From: Pseudomonadota bacterium
GTDB lineage: Bacteria > Pseudomonadota > Alphaproteobacteria > Rhizobiales > Devosiaceae
Length of the DNA: 26,360 nt
Assembly: GCA_023430705.1 (NCBI GenBank)
Contig: JAEYZJ010000085.1
Span: forward strand, 1-26,360
Direction: 5' to 3'
Below, in pieces: positions 15,897 to 24,128 of the stretch (position 1 is the first letter of the stretch; the number at the start of each line of letters is the position of its first letter). The notes under the pieces are model-generated. The model saw nothing but the letters and a program-made list of their open reading frames with translations. It made no database searches and had not been told where the DNA came from. The position numbers and the translations under genes are program-made.

Positions 15897-17135
15897 TCAC
15901 GCGTCCGAGCCGCCGAGCTGCCGCAGCCGGCCTTCGAGGAAACGGCGCTCCGGCGCCTGCAGCGTCAGCTCCAGCGCCGCCGCGTAGGCCGCGCGCGCCT
16001 CCCCCGTCCGTCCCATCCGCCGCAGCAGGTCGGCCCGCGCCGCGTGGGCGTAGCGGAAGCCGGTGAGCTTGCCGGCCGAGAGCAGCGCGTCGATTTCGGC
16101 GAGGCCGTTCCCCGGCCCGTCCCGCATGGCGACGGCCACCGCCCGGTTGAGGGCGACGACCGGCGAGGCATCGGCCCGGGCCAGCAGGTCGTAGAGACCG
16201 ACGATCTCGGCCCAGTCGGTCGCCGCCGCGCTCGGGGCGGTGGCATGGACGGCGGCGATCGCCGCTTCGATGACATAGCCGGTGAGCGGCCGCAGCCGCA
16301 TCGCGGCCCGTGCGATGCGGGCGCCCTCGGCGATTTCGGCCCGGTCCCACAGGGTCCGGTCCTGGTCGGTGATCAGCACGAGGTCGCCGCTCGGGGTGGT
16401 GCGGGCCCGGCGGCGGGCATGGTTGAGCAGCATCAGCGCCAGGAGGCCCTCGACCTCGCTCTCGGGCCGCGGCAGCAGCGAGCGCAGCAGTCGCGCCAGC
16501 CGGATCGCCTCGGCGCAGAGGTCGACGCGCACCGCCGCCTCGCCGTGGCTCGCCGAATAGCCCTCGTTGAAGATCAGGTAGATGGTGCGCAGCACCGCAT
16601 CGAGCCGGGCCAGCATCTGGCGCGGCTCGGGCACCTCGTAGGGCAGGGCAAGCTCGCGGATCCGGGCCTTGGCCCTGACGATGCGCTGCGCGATGGTGGT
16701 GGGCCGGGTGAGGTAGGCGGCGGCGATCTCCTCGGTCAGCAGCCCGCAGGTCTCGCGCAGGGTGAGCGCCACCTGCGCGTCGGGCGGCAGCTCGGGATGG
16801 CAGCAGGTGAAGATCAGCCGCAGCTGGTCGTCGGCGATGGGTTCGGCATCGGGGGCCATCTCGCCCTCCTCTGTCACGGCCAGGGTCTCCGCGATCCGGG
16901 TGAAGCGGGCCCGCCGGCGGATCCGGTCGATGGCCCTGAAGCGTCCGGCCGAAACGAGCCACGCGCGCGGATTGGCGGGCAGGCCGTCGCGCGGCCATTG
17001 CTCGGCTGCGGCGAGGAAGGCGTCGTTGAGCGCCTCCTCGGCGCGGTCGAAATCGCCGAGCAGCCGGATCAGCGTCGCCAGCACGTAGCGCGACTGCTCC
17101 CGCCAGGCCTTCTCGATGTCGCCGTTCCGCATCAT
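15897..17135 (-). CDS. ECF42-type RNA polymerase sigma factor with C-terminal extension
   Basis: This gene encodes 412 residues. It has an N-terminal sigma-2 region (about 10-80, with FDRAEEALNDAFLAA and NPRAWLVSAGRFRAIDRIRR) and a sigma-4 region (about 105-165, with LRLIFTCCHPEL and YLTRPTTIAQRIVRAKARIR). About 240 further residues are alanine-rich helical repeats of TPR type. This long form with a DGPF partner is the ECF42 group, which has no classic anti-sigma factor; the C-terminal part is thought to control it. The start overlaps the stop of the DGPF gene (ATGA), so the two are translationally coupled. The inducing signal is unknown. Confidence 0.92.
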   Translation of the reverse strand: MMRNGDIEKAWREQSRYVLATLIRLLGDFDRAEEALNDAFLAAAEQWPRDGLPANPRAWLVSAGRFRAIDRIRRRARFTRIAETLAVTEEGEMAPDAEPIADDQLRLIFTCCHPELPPDAQVALTLRETCGLLTEEIAAAYLTRPTTIAQRIVRAKARIRELALPYEVPEPRQMLARLDAVLRTIYLIFNEGYSASHGEAAVRVDLCAEAIRLARLLRSLLPRPESEVEGLLALMLLNHARRRARTTPSGDLVLITDQDRTLWDRAEIAEGARIARAAMRLRPLTGYVIEAAIAAVHATAPSAAATDWAEIVGLYDLLARADASPVVALNRAVAVAMRDGPGNGLAEIDALLSAGKLTGFRYAHAARADLLRRMGRTGEARAAYAAALELTLQAPERRFLEGRLRQLGGSDA

Positions 17136-17506
17136 CCCCGCGGCTGGTCGTGCACCGGAATCTCGTAGATCCCGCGCACTTCTATGGTGCCATACCTTGC
17201 CATCGGGACGCCCGAGGCGAGGCGGATGGCGTCGTTGAGGTCGCGCGCCTCGATGAGGAGGAAGCCGGCGAGCTGCTCCTTGGTCTCGATGAACGGTCCG
17301 TCGGTGACCGAGACCTGCCCGTCGCGCACCCGCACCAGCGCCGCGGTCTCCGGGGGCTGGAGCGCATTGGCGGTGACGAAGTTGCCGGACGCCGCCAGCT
17401 CGTCGTCATAGGCGAGCGAGTCGATGTCGAGCTGCCGCCCCTGCTCCTCGTCGAGCATCTGCGTAACGGCGGGGTCGTCGACATGCACGAGGCAGAGATA
17501 TCTCAT
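17132..17506 (-). CDS. DGPF/YCII-related protein, ECF42 partner
   Basis: This gene encodes 124 residues from ATG at 17506, with a perfect Shine-Dalgarno (GGAGGA) 7 nt upstream; longer in-frame starts are ignored. It is a YCII-related domain protein with the DGPF signature at residues 69-72 (VTDGPFIETKEQLAGF) and the usual MRYLCLVHV start. Such proteins are nearly always encoded next to ECF42 sigma factors and are their direct targets. Their biochemical role is not known. The ECF42-like promoter at 17534-17560 lies just upstream, so the gene pair is probably self-activating. Confidence 0.92.
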   Translation of the reverse strand: MRYLCLVHVDDPAVTQMLDEEQGRQLDIDSLAYDDELAASGNFVTANALQPPETAALVRVRDGQVSVTDGPFIETKEQLAGFLLIEARDLNDAIRLASGVPMARYGTIEVRGIYEIPVHDQPRG

Positions 17507-17533
17507 GGCGTTCCTCCGAAGTTCCATGAGCTG

Positions 17534-17560
17534 GTCGAACGGGGCGCTTCCGGCTCGACA
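17534..17560 (-). promoter_or_regulatory. ECF42-type promoter of the DGPF-sigma operon
   Basis: On the minus strand, TGTCGA (17560-17555), 17 bases, then CGAC (17537-17534). This agrees with the ECF42 target motif as I recall it (TGTCGA at -35, CGA/TC at -10). The start would be near 17527, about 20 nt before the ATG, with GGAGGA in the leader. Confidence 0.7.
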
Positions 17561-17595
17561 GCGGCCTGTGCAACTGAGCCAGATTTTCATGCCGC

Positions 17596-17621
17596 TGTCG
17601 AATGGCGGGCATTTTAGCGAT
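17596..17621 (+). promoter_or_regulatory. Possible second ECF42-type promoter facing the diguanylate cyclase gene
   Basis: On the plus strand, TGTCGA (17596-17601), 16 bases, then CGAT (17618-17621). Together with the promoter at 17534-17560 it forms an 11-bp perfect inverted repeat, TCGACAGCGGC (17555-17565) and GCCGCTGTCGA (17591-17601). The spacing is one base shorter than in the other, so this is a weaker call. Confidence 0.35.
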
Positions 17622-17707
17622 TTCCTGAGCGGTGCCTTCACCAGCCCGCTTCACCGCGCGCTAAGCGCTTTTCCCGATGCCCGACCGCGAGGGCCCCGAT
17701 ATCGGGC

Positions 17708-19480
17708 ATGATTGCGGCAATCGAGGCAGCCTTGGGGGCTCCGCACGTGTTTGCCAGCTTCGAACGGATGAAGGAACGGACGCTGCCGCCACCTCCGGCG
17801 CGGCGCAACCGCATTCTCTCGGCCGCAACGGTCGTCCTGGTCTTTGCCCTGGTCGCGACCGCCATCGGCGGCTTCGTGCACGTGAGCACGCAGCAGCGCG
17901 CCATGGCCGACCTCAGGGCCCAGGCCCAGCAGCTGCGGACGGTTTACCAGGCGCTGACCGAGGCCGATGCCGCGACGCTGCACTACCTCAGCGGCGAGGC
18001 CGCCGTGCTGCCCTCGCAGCTGGCGCAGGTCGACCTGCTGGTCCGCGCCGGCGCCCCGATCCTGCGCGGCCTGGGGCCGGTCGACACGCTCACCGCCATC
18101 AACGTGCCGGCCGCCAGCGCCGTGGACGAGCTCGCCGGCACCTGGAGCCGGGCCATCGACCTCGGCCGGGCCGGCAAACCCGAGGCCGGCCGGGCGCTGC
18201 TCGTCCAGCAGCATACCGGCGCGACCGTCAGCGCCATCGGCGGCGAGGTGGAGCGCGTGCTGCGCGAGACCGACGAGCGCCTGCTCATGCATGACGACCG
18301 CATCCAGTTCGGCCTGATGCTGATCCTGCTGCTGCAGGTCGGGGCGGGCCTGCTCGCCATCCTCGGCCTGATCTACGCCTTCCGCTCGAGCCGCGGCGAG
18401 GCCGACAAGCGCGCCGCCGCGGTCGCCTCCGCCGACCGCTCGCGCGAGCAGGTGGCGCGCCTGTTCGAGATGGCCGACGTGCTGCAGTCGGCCTCGGACC
18501 ATTCGGACGCCAACGCGGTGCTGAAGGCGACCGCCGCCGACCTCGTGCCGGGCTTTTCGGGCGCGCTCTACGTCTTCAACAATTCCCGCGACCGGCTGGT
18601 GCTCTCCACCACCTGGGGACGCGCCGAGAACGACGCGCTGCCCGAGATGATCAACCCCAACACCTGCTGGGGCCTGAAGCGCGGCAAGGCGCACATGAAC
18701 CGCGGCGACGGCTCGAAGCTGTGCTGCGGCCACCATGTCGGCAGCGAGACGACGCTCGAGATCCCGATGATCGCGCGCGGCGAGATCGTCGGGCTGCTGC
18801 AGCTGTTTGCCGGGGGCGTTGCCGCCGAGCAGCGGCTCGAGGGCGTGATCGAACTCGGCTCCGCCCTCGCCGACGGCATGAGTCTGGCGCTCGCCAACAT
18901 GGCGCTGCGCGAAAAGCTCCGCAACCAGGCGCTGCGCGACCCGCTCACCGGCCTCTACAACCGCCGCTACATGGAAGACTGCCTGCAGCGCTTCGTCCGC
19001 CTCGCCGAGCGCGAGAACCGCGAGGTGTCGCTGGTGATGGTCGACCTCGACCACTTCAAGCGGCTCAACGACGAGAACGGCCACGCATTCGGCGACCAGG
19101 TGCTGCGCGATGCCGCGATGGCGCTGACCGGCTCGTTGCGCGAGACCGACATCGTCTGCCGCTTCGGCGGCGAGGAACTGGTGGTGATCCTGCCCGATTG
19201 CCCGCTGGATCGCGCCGCCGACAAGGCCGAGGTGCTGCGCCTGCGCATCGAGGAGTTGAGCAACACGCACGGGGCCGAGATCAGCGCCTCGTTCGGCGTC
19301 GCCTCGCTGCCCCATACCTCGCAGAATGTCGGGGACCTGCTGTCGGCCGCCGACCAGGCGCTCTACAAGGCCAAGCAGGGCGGCCGCAACCAGGTGGCGC
19401 GGGCGCCGTTGCGGCCCTTCCGCGTCGACCGGATCGTCGAGGACGGCATCGAGACCTATCCGCGCGCCGCCGCGGAGTAG
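17708..19480 (+). CDS. Membrane diguanylate cyclase with periplasmic sensor, GAF and GGDEF domains
   Basis: This gene encodes 590 residues (570 from the ATG at 17768, which is equally possible; neither has a good Shine-Dalgarno). In order: TM1 (about 36-58), a helical periplasmic sensor of CHASE3 type (about 60-200), TM2 (about 201-225), a coiled linker, a GAF domain (about 250-400) and GGDEF (about 405-570). The active site reads RFGGEEL (GGEEL at 487-491), and an RxxD inhibitory site (RETD, 478-481) precedes it, so c-di-GMP synthesis with product inhibition is expected. The GAF domain has a conserved-looking TCWGLKRG with C320 and a C339-C340 pair followed by GHH. There is no EAL domain. 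Confidence 0.93.
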   Translation: MIAAIEAALGAPHVFASFERMKERTLPPPPARRNRILSAATVVLVFALVATAIGGFVHVSTQQRAMADLRAQAQQLRTVYQALTEADAATLHYLSGEAAVLPSQLAQVDLLVRAGAPILRGLGPVDTLTAINVPAASAVDELAGTWSRAIDLGRAGKPEAGRALLVQQHTGATVSAIGGEVERVLRETDERLLMHDDRIQFGLMLILLLQVGAGLLAILGLIYAFRSSRGEADKRAAAVASADRSREQVARLFEMADVLQSASDHSDANAVLKATAADLVPGFSGALYVFNNSRDRLVLSTTWGRAENDALPEMINPNTCWGLKRGKAHMNRGDGSKLCCGHHVGSETTLEIPMIARGEIVGLLQLFAGGVAAEQRLEGVIELGSALADGMSLALANMALREKLRNQALRDPLTGLYNRRYMEDCLQRFVRLAERENREVSLVMVDLDHFKRLNDENGHAFGDQVLRDAAMALTGSLRETDIVCRFGGEELVVILPDCPLDRAADKAEVLRLRIEELSNTHGAEISASFGVASLPHTSQNVGDLLSAADQALYKAKQGGRNQVARAPLRPFRVDRIVEDGIETYPRAAAE

Positions 19481-19484
19481 GGGG

Positions 19485-19757
19485 TCAGAGCCGGTCCAGC
19501 GCCATCTGGTTCTGCAGCTGCTGCAGCTGGAACTTCTGCTGCTGCATGTCGCGCTGCATCTTGCTCAGCTGCTGGTCCAGCATCTGCTTTTCGACATTCT
19601 GGTTGGTCGAGCGCGCCAGCTCGTCCTGGAGGCAGATCGTGCGCCCCAGCTGGTTGTCGCCGTAGTGGGTGGCGGCGGTATCGGGCGGCGCAAAGCAGTA
19701 GGCCTGGGCGCCCGAGGCGAGCGCGAGGAACAGGCCTATGGCAACGAGGGTTCTCAT
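19485..19757 (-). CDS. Small periplasmic coiled-coil protein
   Basis: This gene encodes 90 residues from ATG at 19757, chosen for its signal peptide (about 1-19, cut after AQA-Y). The mature protein has two cysteines (C21, C42) and a Gln/Met/Leu-rich C-terminal helix (about 52-88) with heptad spacing, a likely coiled coil. Its function is unknown. It lies 37 bp downstream of the lacI-type gene on the same strand and could be its read-through partner. It is convergent with the diguanylate cyclase gene, with only 4 bp between stops. Confidence 0.75.
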   Translation of the reverse strand: MRTLVAIGLFLALASGAQAYCFAPPDTAATHYGDNQLGRTICLQDELARSTNQNVEKQMLDQQLSKMQRDMQQQKFQLQQLQNQMALDRL

Positions 19758-19794
19758 GCCCTCGAATCTGGTGCTTCGGCGCCCCGATCGCAAG

Positions 19795-20853
19795 TCACGA
19801 TTGCGGGGGCGGGGCGCTGCTCCGCCGCACCACGAGCTCGACCGGCAGCACTTCGCGATGCACCCCGCCGTCGTTGTCGAGGATGGTGTGCACGGCGCGC
19901 CGCCCGATCTCGGCGATCGGCTGGGCGATGGTGGTCAGCGGCGGCGTGAAGGCCACCGCCTCCGGCACGTCGTCGAAGCCGACGATGGAAATGTCGCCCG
20001 GAACGCTCAGCCCGCGCCGCGCCAGCTCCTCGATGGCGAACATCGCCACCCGGTCCGACATGCACAGGATCGCCGTCGGCTGTCCGGCGGCGAGGATGTG
20101 GTCGAGCCCGCGCACGACGCTGTCGGCCGTGCTGCGCGTCTCGTAGATGGGGACCGATTCACGTGAAACGCCGTAGCGCGCCAGTTCCTCGAAATAGCCT
20201 CGGGCCCGGTCGCGCGAGGTCGAGTAGGTCGCGCCCGCGATGTGGTCGTCGTCCACCGGCCCTTCGCTGAAGTCCTCGAACTCGAGCGCCAGGATGCCGA
20301 AGCGGCGGTGGCCGAGATCGCCGAGGTGCCGCGCCGCCATGCGCGCCCCGGCGCGGTCGTCGACGCCGATCGCCGAGATGGTCTCGTCGGGCTTGCCCAG
20401 CGCCAGCGCCACGAACGGCAGCTGCCGCTCGCGCGTCAGCTCGACCAGCTTCTCGCCGTTCTCGATGCAGAGCAGCACGAAGCCGTCGACGAGCGCGCTC
20501 TGGATGTTCCAGCTCAGCCGTTCCTCGTTGAGCGCCGACACCAGCGCCAGCCCGGCGCCCCGGGCGTCGCAGACCTCGGCGATGCCGCGCATCAGCTCGC
20601 GCGCGAACGGATCCTCGAAATAGTACGAGAGCGGCTCGGCCGTGGCGACGCCGATGGCGTTGGCCTTGCCGGCCCGCAAGAGCCGGCCGCGCGGATCGGG
20701 CCCGGCATAGCCGAGCTGGCGCGCCGTCTCCCGCACCCGCTCGCGCACTTCCGGCCGGACCAGGTGGGGTCGACTGAACACGTTCGAGGCCGTCCCCTGC
20801 GATACGCCCGCGGCCTTCGCCACATCGGTGAGCCGCACCAGATCCCGTGCCAT
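19795..20853 (-). CDS. LacI-family transcriptional repressor
   Basis: This gene encodes 352 residues. The N-terminal LacI helix-turn-helix is clear (VRLTDVAKAAGVSQGTASNVF, shortened here to TDVAKAAGVSQGTASNVF, about 9-26). It is followed by the hinge (RPEVRERVRETARQLGY) and a periplasmic-binding-protein-like effector domain ending ISIVGFDDVPEAVAFTPPLTT. The ligand is probably a sugar or nucleoside, not predictable from sequence. Three copies of a 14-bp palindrome lie in its upstream spacer, and one overlaps its own predicted -35, so autoregulation is likely. The second parS-like site (20155-20170) lies inside this gene, encoding part of GVSRES. Confidence 0.94.
   Translation of the reverse strand: MARDLVRLTDVAKAAGVSQGTASNVFSRPHLVRPEVRERVRETARQLGYAGPDPRGRLLRAGKANAIGVATAEPLSYYFEDPFARELMRGIAEVCDARGAGLALVSALNEERLSWNIQSALVDGFVLLCIENGEKLVELTRERQLPFVALALGKPDETISAIGVDDRAGARMAARHLGDLGHRRFGILALEFEDFSEGPVDDDHIAGATYSTSRDRARGYFEELARYGVSRESVPIYETRSTADSVVRGLDHILAAGQPTAILCMSDRVAMFAIEELARRGLSVPGDISIVGFDDVPEAVAFTPPLTTIAQPIAEIGRRAVHTILDNDGGVHREVLPVELVVRRSSAPPPQS
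20155..20170 (-). promoter_or_regulatory. parS-like ParB-binding site, copy 2 (inside the lacI-type gene)
   Basis: On the minus strand this is CGTTTCACGTGAATCG. It shares an identical 17-bp block with copy 1, 9.8 kb away. Sites inside genes are normal for parS. Confidence 0.55.
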
Positions 20854-20879
20854 GTCCTGCCTTCGCTGCCGTCCCCACT

Positions 20880-20908
20880 CATATAGCAGCCCGATTGTAT
20901 CGGTTCAA
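20880..20908 (-). promoter_or_regulatory. Predicted promoter of the lacI-type gene, overlapping an operator
   Basis: On the minus strand, TTGAAC (20908-20903), 17 bases, then TATATG (20885-20880). The -35 lies within operator 1, so bound repressor would block it. Confidence 0.6.
20895..20908. promoter_or_regulatory. LacI-type operator 1
   Basis: TTGTATCGGTTCAA differs at two positions from the perfect palindrome TTGAATCGATTCAA of operator 3. It covers the -35 of the repressor's own promoter. Confidence 0.65.
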
Positions 20909-20915
20909 ATACTGC

Positions 20916-20944
20916 TTGACAGTCGCCGCGCAAAGGTGCTTGTT
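20916..20944 (+). promoter_or_regulatory. Possible promoter for the short ORF at 21008
   Basis: A consensus TTGACA lies at 20916-20921. The -10 about 17 bases later (CTTGTT, 20939-20944) is poor and abuts operator 2. It lies between operators 1 and 2, as expected for a repressed promoter. Confidence 0.4.
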
Positions 20945-20957
20945 TGAACCGATTCAA
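20944..20957. promoter_or_regulatory. LacI-type operator 2
   Basis: TTGAACCGATTCAA is one base from a perfect palindrome. It lies just downstream of the consensus -35 at 20916. Confidence 0.7.
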
Positions 20958-20977
20958 GCGGCCAGTGCGCTTGTTGA

Positions 20978-20991
20978 TTGAATCGATTCAA
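20978..20991. promoter_or_regulatory. LacI-type operator 3 (perfect palindrome)
   Basis: TTGAATCGATTCAA is a perfect 14-bp palindrome lying 16 bp before the ATG at 21008. It is centred 34 bp from operator 2. Confidence 0.7.
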
Positions 20992-21007
20992 GTCGAGGAG
21001 GGCTGTG

Positions 21008-21190
21008 ATGATTCCCGCCAGCTATCTCTACAGGGATATTCTCGCCCGGCGTTGGGGCCGGGACTTCGAACGTGGCACCGACGCCCTCGTGTCGCCGGCC
21101 CACATCCTGCCCGAATGGCCTTCGCCATCCCGCCGGCACCCGGCGCGCGACGTCTTCGATCCGGCGCTGGGTTCGCGTCGCGACAGGTGA
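21008..21190 (+). CDS. Short ORF under the LacI-type operators, unknown product
   Basis: This ORF encodes 60 residues from ATG at 21008, with a strong Shine-Dalgarno (GGAGG at about 20997-21001). It begins MIPASYLYRDILARRWGRDF and then becomes Pro/Arg-rich. The operators, the promoter and the ribosome site argue that translation really starts here. Repressors of this kind normally face a transporter or sugar-use operon, yet nothing further follows on this strand. The ORF could be a genuine small protein or the remnant of a deleted operon. I do not recognise a family. Confidence 0.5.
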   Translation: MIPASYLYRDILARRWGRDFERGTDALVSPAHILPEWPSPSRRHPARDVFDPALGSRRDR

Positions 21191-21202
21191 TGCGAGGGTC
21201 GG

Positions 21203-21233
21203 GCGCCCGCCCTCCGCAACGGGGTGCGGGCGC
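21203..21233. terminator. GC-rich hairpin between convergent genes
   Basis: GCGCCCGC (21203-21210) pairs with GCGGGCGC (21226-21233). Pairing continues inward to a stem of 14 with one mismatch and loop CAA. It lies between the short ORF and the convergent DGPF gene. There is no T-run, so it is terminator-like only. Confidence 0.45.
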
Positions 21234-21243
21234 TTCGTCCGGG

Positions 21244-21660
21244 CTAGCCGGGCCAGTCGCCGCTGTCGCGCAGCGCCTTCTCGCGGTCGAGCGCTTCGGC
21301 CGAGACCTCGTCGTAGATGAAGTCCTCGACTTCCGAGACGCGCCGGACCTCGACCTCGTCGCCCTCGGTCCACATCGGGATCTTCTTCACCCAGCCGACG
21401 GCCTCATCGAGCGAATCCGCCCGGATGATCCAGAAGCCGCCGATGAGTTCCTTGGCTTCGGTGAAGGGGCCGTCGCGCACTTCGAGCCGGCCGCCCTGCA
21501 TGCGCACCTTCGCGCCGCTGGCGGATGGCTGCAGGCCCTCGCCGGCGAGCAGGACGCCCGCCGCCATCATCTCCTCGTTGAGCTTGCCCATCGCCGCCAG
21601 CATCTCGGGCGGCGGCGGCGGTGACGGCTCGGTTGTCCTGACGATGATCATGTAGCGCAC
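21244..21660 (-). CDS. Second DGPF/YCII-related protein
   Basis: This gene encodes 138 residues from GTG at 21660. That start is chosen because GAGGGAG lies 8 nt upstream and the family begins MRYMIIV; the track-length start would be a TTG. The DGPF signature is at 63-66 (EVRDGPFTEAKELIGGF). It is related to the protein at 17132-17506 but lies 4 kb away with no sigma factor beside it. No TGTCGA element is seen in its upstream 100 bp, so there is no sign that the ECF42 factor controls it. The family's role is unknown. Confidence 0.88.
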   Translation of the reverse strand: MRYMIIVRTTEPSPPPPPEMLAAMGKLNEEMMAAGVLLAGEGLQPSASGAKVRMQGGRLEVRDGPFTEAKELIGGFWIIRADSLDEAVGWVKKIPMWTEGDEVEVRRVSEVEDFIYDEVSAEALDREKALRDSGDWPG

Positions 21661-21738
21661 GCGCGGTCTCCCTCTTCGAAACCGCAAGCCTGCACCAGCA
21701 CGGGCCAGAAATGAAGCCCGCAGCGGCTCGTGCGGCCG

Positions 21739-21939
21739 TCAGGCGACGGCGGGCAGCTCGAGGCCGTCCTGCAGCGCGACGAGGCGCTCTTCCATGCGTT
21801 CGGCCAGCTCGCCCTCGTAGCGGCCATGGCGGAAGCCGGTGATGATCGTGATGATCTCGGCCCGGCGCGCCTCGTAGTGCGCCTGCGGCTCGTCGTAGAA
21901 GCGTTCCACCCGGATGGCGGGCCAGATCTCGTCGGACAT
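21739..21939 (-). CDS. Small hypothetical protein
   Basis: This ORF encodes 66 residues from ATG at 21939; a TTG at 21972 would add 11. The protein is acidic and helical (EARRAEIITIITGFRHGRYE, then ELAERMEERLVAL), with no signal peptide or recognised motif. The Shine-Dalgarno is weak. It lies 78 bp upstream of the DGPF gene on the same strand and may be co-transcribed with it. Coding is supported by the residue pattern rather than by any known family. Confidence 0.55.
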   Translation of the reverse strand: MSDEIWPAIRVERFYDEPQAHYEARRAEIITIITGFRHGRYEGELAERMEERLVALQDGLELPAVA

Positions 21940-22032
21940 CGCGGCAAACCCTGTCGCTTGGCAATGGGGCAAGCCTAGGCGAGCGAAATTAGACGCGATT
22001 GAGCGTTTGGTTAGAATTTGGAGAGAAGCCCG

Positions 22033-22700
<668 letters not shown>

Positions 22701-22704
<4 letters not shown>

Positions 22705-24128
22705 GGCCCAGCTCCCGCCGCCGGCAGCGTTATGGTCAGCACCGCGCCGCCCTCGGGCCGGTTGTCGAGCTCGATCGTGCCATGGTGCCGCTCGACGATG
22801 TCGCGGGCGATGGCGAGGCCGATCCCCAGTCCCTGGTTCATCAGCTCGGCCTCCTTGCTGCCGCGGAAGAAGCGCTCGAAGACGTGCGGCCGGTCCTCAG
22901 GGGTGACGCCCGGCCCCTCGTCGGCGATGGCCACCGCCAACGAGCCGCCCTCGCGGCTGGTGCGCACCGTGATCCGGCTCCCCGGCGGCGCGTGCCTGAC
23001 CGCATTGTCGAGCGCGATGGTGAGCGCCTGGCGCAGGCGGCGGAAATCCGCATCGACGAGCGCCCCGTCGTCGCCGAGCTCGGTGACGACGCGCACCTCG
23101 CGCGGCTCCGCCAGCACCTGGCCCTCGGCGGTCGCCGCCGCGACGACATCCTCGAGCCGCACTTCGGCGGGCTGGTGCTGCTGGCTCTCGGCGTCGGTGC
23201 GGGCATAGGCGATGAGGTCGTCGAGCAGGCTCGAGAGCTCCACCGACTGGCCCCTGATGCGTTCGAGCGCGGACGTGAGCTCGGCTTCGCTGCTCCTGCC
23301 GCGCAGCGCCACGTCGGCCTCGCCGCGCAGCACCGTGAGCGGCGTGCGCAGCTCGTGGCTGACGTCGGCGAGGAACTGCGTGCGCTTGACGTCGATGGCC
23401 CGCAGCCGCGCGTTGGCCTCGGTCAGCTCGGCAGTCCGGCTCGCGATCTCGGCTTCGAGCCGGGCGTCGGAGCGGCTGACGGCGCGGCTGAGCAGGAGCC
23501 CGAGCAGCCCCAGCACGGCGGCCGAAAGCACGGCCAGCCCGGCGGCCGCGAAGACGATCGACGACTGGTCGCGCTGCACCGCGGCGAGTTCGGTCGCCAC
23601 TTCCTTGCGCTCGTCGGCCAGCGCTCCGTCGATCAGCGGCTGCAGCTCGTTGGCGAGCCGGAAGGCGACGTCGCGCCCGTAGAGCGCGCTCGCCTGCGCC
23701 GCATTGCCGTCGCGCGCCGCCGCCAGCGCCCGCGCCGCCGACGCGTCGATCGCGTGGTAGAGCTCGATCATGCGGCGCACGTCCTCGAGCTCGATCATCC
23801 CGGACTGGATGTTGCCGCGGCTCAGCGCCGCCAGTTCCTCCCGCGTCGCCCGGGTCAGCCGCGCGAAGGTCCGTTCCATGGCGATGCGCGCGCCCTGAAC
23901 GTTAGGCATGTTGCTGCGGCCCAGCAGCAGCGCCGCCGCGATCTCCCTGCCATAGGCGTTGGCGCGCCCGTCGAGCTCGGCGATGACCTCGAAGCGGCGG
24001 TGCACCGCATCGACGCGGTTGACGTAGTGGTCGGCGAGCGAGAGGCCGTAGGCCATCACGGCGATCATCGCGGCCAGCGAGACCAAGCTCGCCAGTCCAA
24101 GTCCGATGATTCGCCCCCGCACCGTCAC
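22701..24128 (-). CDS. Membrane sensor histidine kinase
   Basis: This gene encodes 475 residues from GTG at 24128; a GTG at 24122 is also possible. TM1 covers about 7-31, a helical periplasmic sensor of four-helix-bundle type about 32-188, and TM2 about 190-214. A coiled linker without a clear HAMP follows. The phospho-acceptor H258 is in FLADVSHELRTPL, the N box is ALDNAVRHAPPG and the nucleotide-binding boxes are DEGPGV, FERFFRG and GLGIGLAIA. AGGAG lies 12 nt before the GTG. Between them an ATG opens a four-codon reading frame (MYRS) whose TGA overlaps the GTG. The signal is unknown. Confidence 0.92.

Noticed and set aside
17871..17885. CACGTG in GTGCACGTGAGCAC as a third parS site
   Set aside because: It lacks the TTTC and GAAA arms; only the six-base centre agrees.
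17651..19315. 554-codon minus-strand ORF
   Set aside because: It is antisense to the diguanylate cyclase; low-complexity composition, no motifs.
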